DNA from: Pseudolysinimonas_A sp044239695
Lineage (GTDB): Bacteria; Actinomycetota; Actinomycetes; Actinomycetales; Microbacteriaceae
Assembly (NCBI RefSeq): GCF_044239695.1
Contig: NZ_JBIIAW010000022.1
Coordinates: 1 to 33,745 of the forward strand
Direction: 5' to 3'
Length of the DNA stretch: 33,745 nucleotides
The translations under genes were made by a program, and so were the position numbers. Shown one piece after another: positions 15,155-22,471 of the stretch (the stretch's first letter is position 1; every line of letters starts with the position of its first letter). The notes beneath the pieces were generated by a model. That model searched no databases. It was not told where the DNA came from and worked only from the letters and a program-made list of their open reading frames with translations.

Positions 15155-15910
15155 GTGACCAGCGCCCGTCCTCTCTCGTCGTGGCGCGTCCTCGTGCCGC
15201 GCGGCGGCAGTTGGGGCGACGGTGTCGCGGCACGCCTGCGCGAGTTCGGCGGCATCCCGGTTGTCGCGCCGATGCTCAACTTCGCGAGCGCTGAAGATCC
15301 GACCGCTCTCGCCAACGCCCTGCACGAGTTGCAAGACGGGCAGTTCGACTGGATCGTGCTCACGAGTGCCACGACGGTCGACGTGCTCGTCAGTCAGGGC
15401 ACACGCATCCCGGACGGCACACGGGTCGCCGCGGTCGGCGAGACGACCGCCGCTGCCCTCGCGCTCGCGGGATACCGCGTCGACTTCGTGCCGACCTCCG
15501 ACAACTCCGCCCGGGGGCTCGTCAAGGAATGGCCCGCGAGCGACATCGGCGGTCGCGTGCTCGTCCCGCAGTCCGACATCGCCGAACCCACCCTGGTGGC
15601 CGGTCTGGCCAAACTCGGCTTCACCGCCGAGTACGTGACCGCGTATCGCACGATCGGCGTGCCGGTGTCGCCGGAGGTCGCCGCCGACGTCGCGAGCGGG
15701 CGGATCGGTGCCCTGCTGATCACCTCCGGCAGCGTCGCCCGGCAGGTCGCCGCGCAGCTGACTCCGCTCCCCGAAGGCACCGTCATCGTCTGCATCGGCC
15801 CGCGCACGGCGTTCGACACCCGCGCGGCCGGGCTGCCCGTGCACGCGATCGCCGAGGAGCGTTCCTCCGACGCGCTCATCGCGGCCCTCGTCGACTACGT
15901 CACCGGCTGA
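15155..15910 (+). CDS. hemD: Uroporphyrinogen-III synthase
   Basis: A 251-residue protein with the two-lobed HemD pattern: VLVPRGGSWGDGVAARLREFGG at the N terminus, FDWIVLTSATTVDVL near residue 67, RVAAVGETTAAALALAGY near 90, GGRVLVPQSDIAEPTLVAGL near 132, then VTAYRTIGV, LLITSGSVARQVA and VIVCIGPRTA in the second lobe. It cyclises hydroxymethylbilane to uroporphyrinogen III in heme and siroheme synthesis. No other tetrapyrrole gene is visible nearby, so this copy stands alone in the window. The GTG start follows a GAGAAT box and no Shine-Dalgarno. The stop is 10 nt before a four-copy tandem repeat. Confidence 0.85.
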   Translation: MTSARPLSSWRVLVPRGGSWGDGVAARLREFGGIPVVAPMLNFASAEDPTALANALHELQDGQFDWIVLTSATTVDVLVSQGTRIPDGTRVAAVGETTAAALALAGYRVDFVPTSDNSARGLVKEWPASDIGGRVLVPQSDIAEPTLVAGLAKLGFTAEYVTAYRTIGVPVSPEVAADVASGRIGALLITSGSVARQVAAQLTPLPEGTVIVCIGPRTAFDTRAAGLPVHAIAEERSSDALIAALVDYVTG

Positions 15911-15920
15911 ACCGGCCCGC

Positions 15921-16070
15921 GGGTTGAGTGCCGCCGCAGGCGGTGTGTCGAAACCCCTGGGTTGAGTGCCGCCGCAGGCGGTGTATCGAAACCCCTGGGT
16001 TGAGTGCCGCCGCAGGCGGTGTATCGAAACCCCTGGGTTGAGTGCCGCCGCAGGCGGTGTATCGAAACCT
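15921..16070. repeat. Four tandem 38-bp copies of the palindromic repeat
   Basis: Copies begin at 15921, 15959, 15997 and 16035, all in one orientation, with exact 38-bp period. Each has flanks GGGTTGAGTGCC and GGTGTATCGAAACC around CCGCC-GCA-GGCGG; the first copy has one change (GTGTGTCG) and the last lacks its final bases. The array fills the whole gap between the convergent hemD and DUF1304 genes and its end coincides with the first base of the DUF1304 stop codon. The same unit occurs as inverted pairs at 1646-1742 and 20291-20386. Confidence 0.95.
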
Positions 16071-16474
16071 CAGGTCAGCAGCGACAGCAGCAGGAAGACG
16101 AGCGCCAGCAGCGGAGCAGCACCCTGGATGAGGGCCGCGCGCACCATCTTCGGATTCGACGCGACCAGAACGACGGCGGCGAGAACCATGCTGCCGAGCG
16201 CGAACATCGCGATCGCGATCCCTCCCTCGCGCGACGAGCCGGTGCCGAGCAGCACGAGGCCGACGCCCGTCCCGAGGGCGAGGAACACGTTGTAGAAGCC
16301 CTGGTTGAACGCCATCGGTCGCAGCACCTCGGCGTCACGAGGATCGCGCACGCCGAACGTCTTCATCGTCGACGGTCTCGTCCAGAGCACGCTCTCGAGG
16401 AAGAAGATGTACAGGTGGACGAGGGCGGCCACCAGGGCCAGCGCCGATCCGATGATCGCGAACGTTGCGTTCAT
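16070..16474 (-). CDS. DUF1304 family membrane protein
   Basis: A 134-residue protein with four hydrophobic helices. The region FFLESVLWTRPSTMKTFGV and the loop LRPMAFNQGFYNVFLALG are the DUF1304 family signature (small four-helix membrane proteins of unknown function). The ATG at 16474 is preceded by TAGCGT (16488-16483) at 8 nt, with no good Shine-Dalgarno. It ends at the tandem repeat array and lies 34 nt from the stop of pfkA, in the same direction. No link in function with pfkA can be inferred. Confidence 0.82.
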   Translation of the reverse strand: MNATFAIIGSALALVAALVHLYIFFLESVLWTRPSTMKTFGVRDPRDAEVLRPMAFNQGFYNVFLALGTGVGLVLLGTGSSREGGIAIAMFALGSMVLAAVVLVASNPKMVRAALIQGAAPLLALVFLLLSLLT

Positions 16475-16482
16475 ACCACCCG

Positions 16483-16488
16483 ACGCTA
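16483..16488 (-). promoter_or_regulatory. Leaderless -10 box of the DUF1304 gene
   Basis: TAGCGT on the minus strand, 8 nt before the ATG at 16474, in the 34-bp gap behind pfkA. Confidence 0.4.
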
Positions 16489-16508
16489 GTCCTCCACCTG
16501 GCGCGGCG

Positions 16509-17531
<1,023 letters not shown>

Positions 17532-17604
17532 TCCGCCATTCTGCCGGTATTACCGAGGGTGACGCGCCGTGCGCAAGTAGTCGCCGACGGATGGTCGTAG
17601 TCGC

Positions 17605-17655
17605 TAGAGTCGGGCGCGGCACGACGAACGTCGTGTTCTCACCTTCTTCAAGGAG
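17605..17655 (+). promoter_or_regulatory. Promoter and RBS of the first small membrane protein
   Basis: TAGAGT at 17605-17610 within TCGCTAGAGTCGG is the candidate -10. AAGGAG at 17650-17655 lies 7 nt before the ATG. The same TCGCTAGAGTCGG occurs at 18021-18033 before the second paralogue, so the promoter was duplicated with the gene. Confidence 0.55.
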
Positions 17656-17662
17656 ACTCACT

Positions 17663-17935
17663 ATGACCACCCCCGCGCCCACCCCGGCTCCCGGCCCGGC
17701 TCCCGTCTCCGACGGCAAGACGCTCGGCATCGTCGGCCTCGTCCTCGCGTTCGTCTTCTCGCTCGCCGGCCTGATCGTCAGCATCATCGCCCGCAACCAG
17801 TCGAAGGCCGCCGGCGTTCCGAACGGCCCGGCCACCGCCGGCATCATCATCAGCATCATCGGCCTCGTGATCGGCGCCATCGCCGTCATCGCCAACATCG
17901 CGCTCTTCAGCACGCTGAGCTACACCTCGTACTGA
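17663..17935 (+). CDS. DUF4190-like small two-helix membrane protein, copy 1
   Basis: A 90-residue protein: a proline-rich cytoplasmic N terminus (TTPAPTPAPGPAPVSDGKT), a first helix (LGIVGLVLAFVFSLAGLIVS), a short positively charged loop (ARNQSKAAG), then a second helix (residues about 60-82). This is the DUF4190 layout. A 102-bp stretch (17705-17806) is identical to copy 2 (18118-18219) except for one base, showing recent duplication or gene conversion. Copy 1 ends in NIALFSTLSYTSY and lacks the two-Cys tail of the other two. A strong terminator follows. Function unknown. Confidence 0.75.
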   Translation: MTTPAPTPAPGPAPVSDGKTLGIVGLVLAFVFSLAGLIVSIIARNQSKAAGVPNGPATAGIIISIIGLVIGAIAVIANIALFSTLSYTSY

Positions 17936-17947
17936 TCCTCGGATCGA

Positions 17948-17981
17948 GAAGCCGGAGCGACCGACTGGTCGCTCCGGCTTC
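17948..17981 (+). terminator. Rho-independent terminator
   Basis: A perfect 15-bp stem, GAAGCCGGAGCGACC (17948-17962) with GGTCGCTCCGGCTTC (17967-17981), and a 4-nt GACT loop, followed by TGCCTTT. It lies 12 nt after the stop of copy 1 and is the clearest intrinsic terminator of the window. It separates copy 1 from copies 2 and 3. Confidence 0.88.
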
Positions 17982-18020
17982 TGCCTTTCGCGGCCAGGTG
18001 TGGTGCCGCGACCGCACCCA

Positions 18021-18070
18021 TCGCTAGAGTCGGCGGCGAACCGGCCCGATCGGGCCCCCAGACACAGGAG
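18021..18070 (+). promoter_or_regulatory. Duplicated promoter of the second small membrane protein
   Basis: TAGAGT at 18025-18030 in the same TCGCTAGAGTCGG context as copy 1. CAGGAG at 18065-18070 lies 5 nt before the ATG at 18076. Confidence 0.5.
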
Positions 18071-18075
18071 ATCCC

Positions 18076-18402
18076 ATGACCACTCCCGCCCCCGCTCCCG
18101 TCCCGGCCGGCGCGCCGGTCTCGGACGGCAAGACGCTCGGCATCGTCGGCCTCGTCCTCGCGTTCGTCTTCTCGCTCGCCGGCCTGATCGTCAGCATCAT
18201 CGCCCGCAACCAGTCGAAGAAGGCCGGCGTCTCCAACGGCCCCGCGACGGCCGGCATCATCATCAGCATCATCGGCCTGATCTTCTACATCATCGCGATC
18301 ATCGCAGCGATTGCCGGCTTCGCGGCGCTCCTGCAGGCCTGCGCGGGCCTCGAGCCCGGAACGTACGAGCTCGAGACCGGCGGCACCCTCACCTGCAGCT
18401 GA
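18076..18402 (+). CDS. DUF4190-like small two-helix membrane protein, copy 2
   Basis: A 108-residue paralogue of the gene just upstream, nearly identical through the first helix and the charged loop (ARNQSKKAG). The second helix is longer and is followed by an outside tail, ACAGLEPGTYELETGGTLTC, with two Cys residues near its ends that could form a disulfide outside the membrane. The tail resembles that of copy 3. The ATG has CAGGAG 5 nt upstream and its own TAGAGT promoter. Copy 3 begins 10 nt after its stop, so the pair is probably co-transcribed. Function unknown. Confidence 0.76.
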   Translation: MTTPAPAPVPAGAPVSDGKTLGIVGLVLAFVFSLAGLIVSIIARNQSKKAGVSNGPATAGIIISIIGLIFYIIAIIAAIAGFAALLQACAGLEPGTYELETGGTLTCS

Positions 18403-18412
18403 GGTTTGCACT

Positions 18413-18715
18413 ATGATGACCCCCGCGACCCGCGAAACCGTTCACGGCCTCGGTGTCGTGGGGGTCGTCCTCGCCCTCGTCTTCTGGCCTGCAGGCATCG
18501 CGATCAGCATCGTGGCGATCTCGCGCTCGCGCCGCGCGGGCCGGGTGAGCCGCGCCGCCGTGCTCGGCCTCGTCCTGGGCCTTCTGGCGTTCATCGCGAC
18601 CGTCGTGCTCGTGGTCTTCCTCGCGAGCGGTATCGCATCCCTCGCGGACCGGTGTGCCGCTCTCGGCCCGGGCGAGTACCTCTTCGACGACGGCAGCAGT
18701 CTCTCCTGCGGCTGA
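18413..18715 (+). CDS. DUF4190-like small two-helix membrane protein, copy 3 (divergent)
   Basis: A 100-residue protein with the same two-helix design (LGVVGVVLALVFWPAGIAIS; LGLLAFIATVVLVVFLASGI) separated by a basic loop (SRSRRAGRVSRAA). It has little sequence identity to copies 1-2 except for the outside tail: CAALGPGEYLFDDGSSLSC matches CAGLEPGTYELETGGTLTC of copy 2 at the Cys, PG-Y and G-(S/T)L(S/T)C positions. The start ATG-ATG lies 8 nt after GAGG and 10 nt after the stop of copy 2. It is probably an older duplicate in the same operon. Function unknown. Confidence 0.72.
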   Translation: MMTPATRETVHGLGVVGVVLALVFWPAGIAISIVAISRSRRAGRVSRAAVLGLVLGLLAFIATVVLVVFLASGIASLADRCAALGPGEYLFDDGSSLSCG

Positions 18716-18741
18716 CGTCGCCCGAGGTCATCCGGGCGAGT

Positions 18742-18747
18742 TAGCAT
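18742..18747 (+). promoter_or_regulatory. Leaderless -10 box of the glycosylase gene
   Basis: TAGCAT lies 7 nt before the ATG at 18755. The GTG three bases upstream would be only 4 nt away, so the ATG is preferred. Confidence 0.45.
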
Positions 18748-18754
18748 CCCGGTG

Positions 18755-19657
18755 ATGCTCACCTCCCGCTATGCGCCGCCCGAGCGGGTCTCCCTCGGGC
18801 TCGTGCTCGGGCCGCTGCGGCAGGGGGCCACCGACCCGACGTGCCGCCGCGACGACTCCGGCTGGTGGCTCGCGCTCGACACCCCCGCAGGTGCCGCCAC
18901 CCTCCGGCTGCGCGAGATCGACGGGGCGATCGAGGCGACGGCGTGGGGACCCGGAGCCGAGCACGCGCTCGCCGGAGTGCCCGATCTGCTCGGCGCCCGC
19001 GACGACGCAAGCGGGTTCGACCCGTCGCGGCATCCCGTCGTCGCCGCCCTGCACCACCGCTTCCCCGGCCTGCGGCTCACCCGTGCTGCTCGGGTGATGC
19101 CGTACCTGGTGCCGACGGTGCTCGGCCAGAAGGTCACCGGCATCGAGCAGAAGCGCGCTTGGCGCGAACTCGTGCTGCGGCACGGCGAACCCGCGCCCGG
19201 CCCCGCGCCGCACGGGATGCGCGTCGCCCCGCCGCCGTCGGTCTGGAAGCGCGTGCCGTCGTGGGAATGGCACCGCGCGGGCGTGGGGCCCCAGCGCTCC
19301 GACACCGTGATGCGCGCGGTCGCGGTCGGCGAGGCGCTCGAACGCACGGCGGGGGTGGATGCGGCCGAGGCCTCCCGGCGCCTGCGCACGATCCCGGGCA
19401 TCGGGGTCTGGACCGCCGCCGAGACGGTGCAGCGCTCGCACGGCGACCCCGACTCGGTGAGCGTCGGCGACTTCCATGTCGCGAAGCGCGTCGGCTGGGC
19501 GCTCACCGGATCCCGGGTCGACGACGACGGGATGCTGGAACTGCTCGAACCGTGGCGCGGCCACCGGCAGCGGGTCGTGCGGCTGATCGAGGCGGCGGGC
19601 ATCGGCTACGAACGGCACGGACCGCGGATGACGATCGTCGACAACCGGCGGCGCTGA
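18755..19657 (+). CDS. DNA-3-methyladenine glycosylase family protein (AlkA-like, HhH-GPD)
   Basis: A 300-residue base-excision glycosylase. The C-terminal HhH-GPD domain contains YLVPTVLGQKVTGIEQKRAW (about residues 115-134), the helix-hairpin-helix LRTIPGIGVWTAAETVQ and, 18-20 residues later, VSVGDFHVAKRVGW whose Asp is the catalytic residue position. The N-terminal 110 residues are a beta-rich AlkA-like domain (WWLALDTPAGAATLRLRE). Expected action: removal of alkylated purines from DNA. No iron-sulfur cluster Cys loop is present at the C terminus, which argues against MutY/Nth. It stands as a single gene with its own leaderless promoter. Confidence 0.85.
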   Translation: MLTSRYAPPERVSLGLVLGPLRQGATDPTCRRDDSGWWLALDTPAGAATLRLREIDGAIEATAWGPGAEHALAGVPDLLGARDDASGFDPSRHPVVAALHHRFPGLRLTRAARVMPYLVPTVLGQKVTGIEQKRAWRELVLRHGEPAPGPAPHGMRVAPPPSVWKRVPSWEWHRAGVGPQRSDTVMRAVAVGEALERTAGVDAAEASRRLRTIPGIGVWTAAETVQRSHGDPDSVSVGDFHVAKRVGWALTGSRVDDDGMLELLEPWRGHRQRVVRLIEAAGIGYERHGPRMTIVDNRRR

Positions 19658-19715
19658 ACCCGACGTCCGACTGTGCGGCGTCGACATCCGGTTCGAGGCG
19701 TGCGCGCGAGGGCGT

Positions 19716-19721
19716 TAGCGT
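19716..19721 (+). promoter_or_regulatory. Leaderless -10 box of the thioesterase gene
   Basis: TAGCGT lies 6 nt before the ATG at 19728 with no Shine-Dalgarno sequence between them. Confidence 0.45.
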
Positions 19722-19727
19722 GCCGCC

Positions 19728-20282
19728 ATGGACTGGTTCCGCCGCTTCTCGCGCCTGCTCCGCATCCGTCTGATGGCGAAACGGCGCGGCACCCTGCATC
19801 TGCACGACGTCTCCGTCGTGCCCGACCGCGTCTGGCTGTCGGACATCGACGAGCTGCGGCACATGAACAACGGCGTGTACCTCTCCCTGCTCGACCACGG
19901 GCGCACCGACCTCATGCTGCGGTCGGGCGGCTGGCAGAAGATGATGGCGGCGAAGGTCTACCCCGTCGTGTCGGCGCAGACGATCGCCTATCGCAAGTCG
20001 CTCGAAGTCGGGCAGCGCTTCCAGACCGAGTCGCGGATCATCGGCTACGACGACGTCGCCGTGTACCTGGAGCAGCGCATCGTTCGGCACGGTGAGATCT
20101 ACGCCCGCGCCTACGTGCAGGGGCGGTTTCTGCGGATGACGGGTGGTGTCGCGCCGATCCGCGAGGTCGGGGAGATCGTCGGGGTCGACACCTCCGCTCA
20201 TCCGATCCCGGACTGGATGCGCGCCTGGGCCGATCAGGTGCGGCTGCCGTCGACCAAGCAGGACGCCCCCTCCGACTGGTGA
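19728..20282 (+). CDS. Hotdog-fold acyl-CoA thioesterase (THEM6/4HBT type)
   Basis: A 184-residue protein. DIDELRHMNNGVYLSLLDHGR (about residues 38-58) is the hotdog thioesterase motif with the HMNN turn and catalytic Asp position, followed by the central helix DLMLRSGGWQKMM and strands YRKSLEVGQRFQTESRIIGYD and YARAYVQGRFL. This layout fits the THEM6/4-hydroxybenzoyl-CoA thioesterase branch, which hydrolyses acyl-CoA thioesters; the acyl chain is unknown. The N terminus (MDWFRRFSRLLRIRLMAKRR) is basic and amphipathic and may touch the membrane. The stop is 8 nt before the left arm of an inverted repeat pair shared with the convergent FAD oxidoreductase. Confidence 0.85.
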   Translation: MDWFRRFSRLLRIRLMAKRRGTLHLHDVSVVPDRVWLSDIDELRHMNNGVYLSLLDHGRTDLMLRSGGWQKMMAAKVYPVVSAQTIAYRKSLEVGQRFQTESRIIGYDDVAVYLEQRIVRHGEIYARAYVQGRFLRMTGGVAPIREVGEIVGVDTSAHPIPDWMRAWADQVRLPSTKQDAPSDW

Positions 20283-20290
20283 ACGTCACC

Positions 20291-20386
20291 GCGGGTCGAG
20301 TGCCGCGCGTCGGCGCGGTGTATCGAAACCCAACGTCCACCGTGCCTGGTTTCGATACACCCGGCTGCGCCGGGCACTCAACCCGC
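20291..20386. repeat. Second inverted pair of the palindromic repeat
   Basis: The left copy (20291-20330) has core CCGCGC-GTCG-GCGCGG, the right copy (20348-20386, reverse) has core CCCGGC-TGC-GCCGGG, with the usual constant flanks; the left copy has GGGTCGAG in place of GGGTTGAG. The right copy overlaps the 3' end of the FAD oxidoreductase gene and supplies its last codons and TGA (20380-20378). As at the other two sites it lies between convergent genes. Confidence 0.9.
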
Positions 20387-21934
20387 GGAGGACTCGAGCA
20401 CGGTCATCGCGGCGTTGTGGCCGCCGATGCCGCTCACGCCGCCGCCGCGCTGGGCCCCTGATCCGCAGCGCAGGATGCGGGGGTGCGCGGTCTGGACCCC
20501 CCAGCGTTCCGCGGGGGTGCCGAGCGGGGCGTCGTCGTCGGCAAAGGGCCAGTCGAGCGGTCCATGGAAGATGTCGCCGCCCGGCATCCGCAGGGCGTGC
20601 TCGAGGTCGAGCGTCGTCTTCGTCTCGATGCACGGCCGCCCGTCGCCGTCGGTCAGCACGAGGTCGGCGATCGGTTCGGCGAGCACGGCGTCGAGTGAGC
20701 GCAGCACTGCGGCCTCGAACTCGGCGCGGCGGGCGTCGTTGGTCGACGCGTCGACGAGCCGGTCGGGGGTCTGGAGCGCGAACACGGTGAGGGTCTGTGC
20801 GCCGGCGGCCCGCAGCTCGGGGGAGAGGATGCCGGGGTCTGTCAGCGAATGGCAGTAGATCTCGCAGGGCAGCGGGTCGGGCACGCGCCCGGCTGACGCC
20901 TCGGCGTGCGCGACCCCGAGGCGCTCCCATCCTTCGTTCGCGTGGAACGTGCCGCCGAAGGCCGCCGCGGGCTCCACCGAGGAGTCCCGCAACCGAGGGA
21001 GACGCCTCAGCAGGAGGTTGACTTTCACCTGGGCGCCTTCGGGTCGGGGCGCCGTCTCGCCGAGCAGCCGGGCGAGCTCGAACGGAGCCACACCGCTGAG
21101 CACGGTGGTCGCGGCGAGACGGTGCTCGGAGTCACCGTGACGGTAGGTCACCTCGCCGACGGGGGTCACGGCGGTGACCTCGGCATCCGACACCAGTTGC
21201 GCGCCCGCGTCGACCGCCGCGTGCCAGAGGGCGCCGCTCACGCTGCCCATGCCGCCGACCGGCACGTCCCAGTCGCCGGTTCCGCCGCCGATGACGTGGT
21301 ACAGGAAGCAGCGGTTGCCGCGCAGCGTCTCGTCCACCGGGGAAGCGAAGGTGCCGATGAGCGCATCGGTCAGGGCGACGCCGCGCACGAGGTCGGAGGT
21401 GAACGTCGAGGCGATCGCGGCTCCGACCGGCTGCTCGACGAAGGCATCCCAGGCGGCGTCGTCGCCGAGCAGGCGCTTCGCCTCCGAGCGGGTGATGAGC
21501 GGCTCGGTCACGGTCGGGAACAGGGTCGACGCGAGCCGGGCGGTGCGCTCGGAGAACGCGGCCCAGGCGGAGGCGTCCCGACCGGCACCGATCGCGGCGA
21601 ACGACGCCGCGGTGCGCGCCGCGTCTCCCGAGTCGACGAGCAGCCCGGTGTCGGTGCCCGGCAGCGGCGTGTACGACGAGTAGCGCCGACGGGCGAGGCG
21701 GATGTCGAGGCCGAGATCGCTGATGATGCGCTGCGGGAGGAGGCTCACGAGGTAGGAGTAGCGCGAGAGTCGGGCGGAGACTCCGGGGAACGCCTCGGCC
21801 GACACGGCAGCACCGCCGAAGGCGGAGAGCCGTTCGAGCACGACGACCGACTTCCCGGCCGAGGCCAGGTACGCGGCGGCCGTCAGGGCGTTGTGCCCGC
21901 CGCCGACGATCGCGACGTCGACCCGGCGGGTCAC
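20378..21934 (-). CDS. NAD(P)/FAD-dependent oxidoreductase (phytoene desaturase/PYROXD2-like)
   Basis: A 518-residue flavoprotein. DVAIVGGGHNALTAAAYLASAG is the N-terminal Rossmann motif, with the acidic end VVVLER and the GG doublet LSAFGGAAVSAE typical of phytoene-desaturase-like amine oxidoreductases. VIGGGTGDWDVPVGGMGSVSGAL (about residue 215) and the C-terminal GVSGIGGHNAAMTVLES (second FAD-binding region) match the PYROXD2/CrtI-like group. No carotenoid gene is nearby, so a carotenoid role is not supported; substrate unknown. The GTG start overlaps the MarR stop by 4 nt (GTGA), so the regulator is first in the operon. The last codons and stop lie within a palindromic repeat. Confidence 0.87.
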   Translation of the reverse strand: MTRRVDVAIVGGGHNALTAAAYLASAGKSVVVLERLSAFGGAAVSAEAFPGVSARLSRYSYLVSLLPQRIISDLGLDIRLARRRYSSYTPLPGTDTGLLVDSGDAARTAASFAAIGAGRDASAWAAFSERTARLASTLFPTVTEPLITRSEAKRLLGDDAAWDAFVEQPVGAAIASTFTSDLVRGVALTDALIGTFASPVDETLRGNRCFLYHVIGGGTGDWDVPVGGMGSVSGALWHAAVDAGAQLVSDAEVTAVTPVGEVTYRHGDSEHRLAATTVLSGVAPFELARLLGETAPRPEGAQVKVNLLLRRLPRLRDSSVEPAAAFGGTFHANEGWERLGVAHAEASAGRVPDPLPCEIYCHSLTDPGILSPELRAAGAQTLTVFALQTPDRLVDASTNDARRAEFEAAVLRSLDAVLAEPIADLVLTDGDGRPCIETKTTLDLEHALRMPGGDIFHGPLDWPFADDDAPLGTPAERWGVQTAHPRILRCGSGAQRGGGVSGIGGHNAAMTVLESSAG

Positions 21935-22437
21935 GCGGCGCCCGGCTCCGGGACGTTCTCCTCGGCCGCCGCCGTCTCGCACACGGCGTTGAGTCTCGCG
22001 AGCACCCGCGAGGTCGCCCGCAGCATGATCTGCTTCTCGTCGTCCTCGAGTTCGTCGAGGAACGACTCGCGGATCGCGGCCGCGTGCTGACGCATCGCCC
22101 CGAGCAGCGCGCGTTTGCCCGCGGTCGCGAGCGTCACCCAGGTGCCGCGTCCATCGCTCTCGCAGACGACGCGTTCGACGAGTCCGCGCGCCTCCATGCG
22201 TGCGACCTGGTGCGAGACCCGGCTCTTCTCCCAGGCGAGCACCTCGCCGAGCTCGCCGGTGCGCATCTGTCGCTCGGGCGTCTCGAACAGGGTGACGAGG
22301 ATGCCGTAATCGGCCTGCGAGATGCCGGCGTCCCGCTGCAGCTGGCGGTCGAGCTCCCGGCCGAGTTGCTCGTTCATCACCCGCATCGTGCGCCAGAGCT
22401 CCCAGTCGGCGGGAGGGATCTCGGACACGGTCGACAT
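21931..22437 (-). CDS. MarR-family transcriptional regulator
   Basis: A 168-residue winged-helix regulator. Residues about 30-110 contain the MarR domain: GISQADYGILVTLFETPERQMR, then TGELGEVLAWEKSRVSHQVARM (helix-turn-helix with recognition helix) and the wing GLVERVVCESDGRGTWVTLA. The C-terminal helix forms the dimer interface. ATG 22437 is 7 nt downstream of TACCAT (22450-22445), so the message is leaderless. It is followed by the FAD oxidoreductase with GTGA overlap and is divergent from the putA-like gene, with only 34 bp between the start codons. It could therefore control both directions; the ligand is unknown. Confidence 0.91.
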   Translation of the reverse strand: MSTVSEIPPADWELWRTMRVMNEQLGRELDRQLQRDAGISQADYGILVTLFETPERQMRTGELGEVLAWEKSRVSHQVARMEARGLVERVVCESDGRGTWVTLATAGKRALLGAMRQHAAAIRESFLDELEDDEKQIMLRATSRVLARLNAVCETAAAEENVPEPGAA

Positions 22438-22471
22438 GGGATCGATGGTACCCAGGACCTATCCTCGGAGC
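22438..22471. promoter_or_regulatory. Divergent leaderless promoters of marR and the putA-like gene in 34 bp
   Basis: The complete intergenic region holds two -10 boxes facing apart: TACCAT on the minus strand (22450-22445), 7 nt before the marR ATG, and TATCCT on the plus strand (22460-22465), 6 nt before the putA-like ATG. Only 9 bp separate them. Each -35 region must therefore fall on or near the opposite gene's start codon, so the two promoters should exclude each other or be jointly controlled by MarR. Confidence 0.6.

Noticed and set aside
15921..16070. CRISPR-like array
   Set aside because: Units are contiguous 38-bp direct repeats with no variable spacers, and no cas gene is present; the same unit occurs elsewhere as inverted pairs.
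20378..21934. Carotenoid biosynthesis gene (crtI)
   Set aside because: Only general phytoene-desaturase-like flavin motifs are present and no crtE, crtB or lycopene genes are adjacent; neighbours are MarR and PutA-like.
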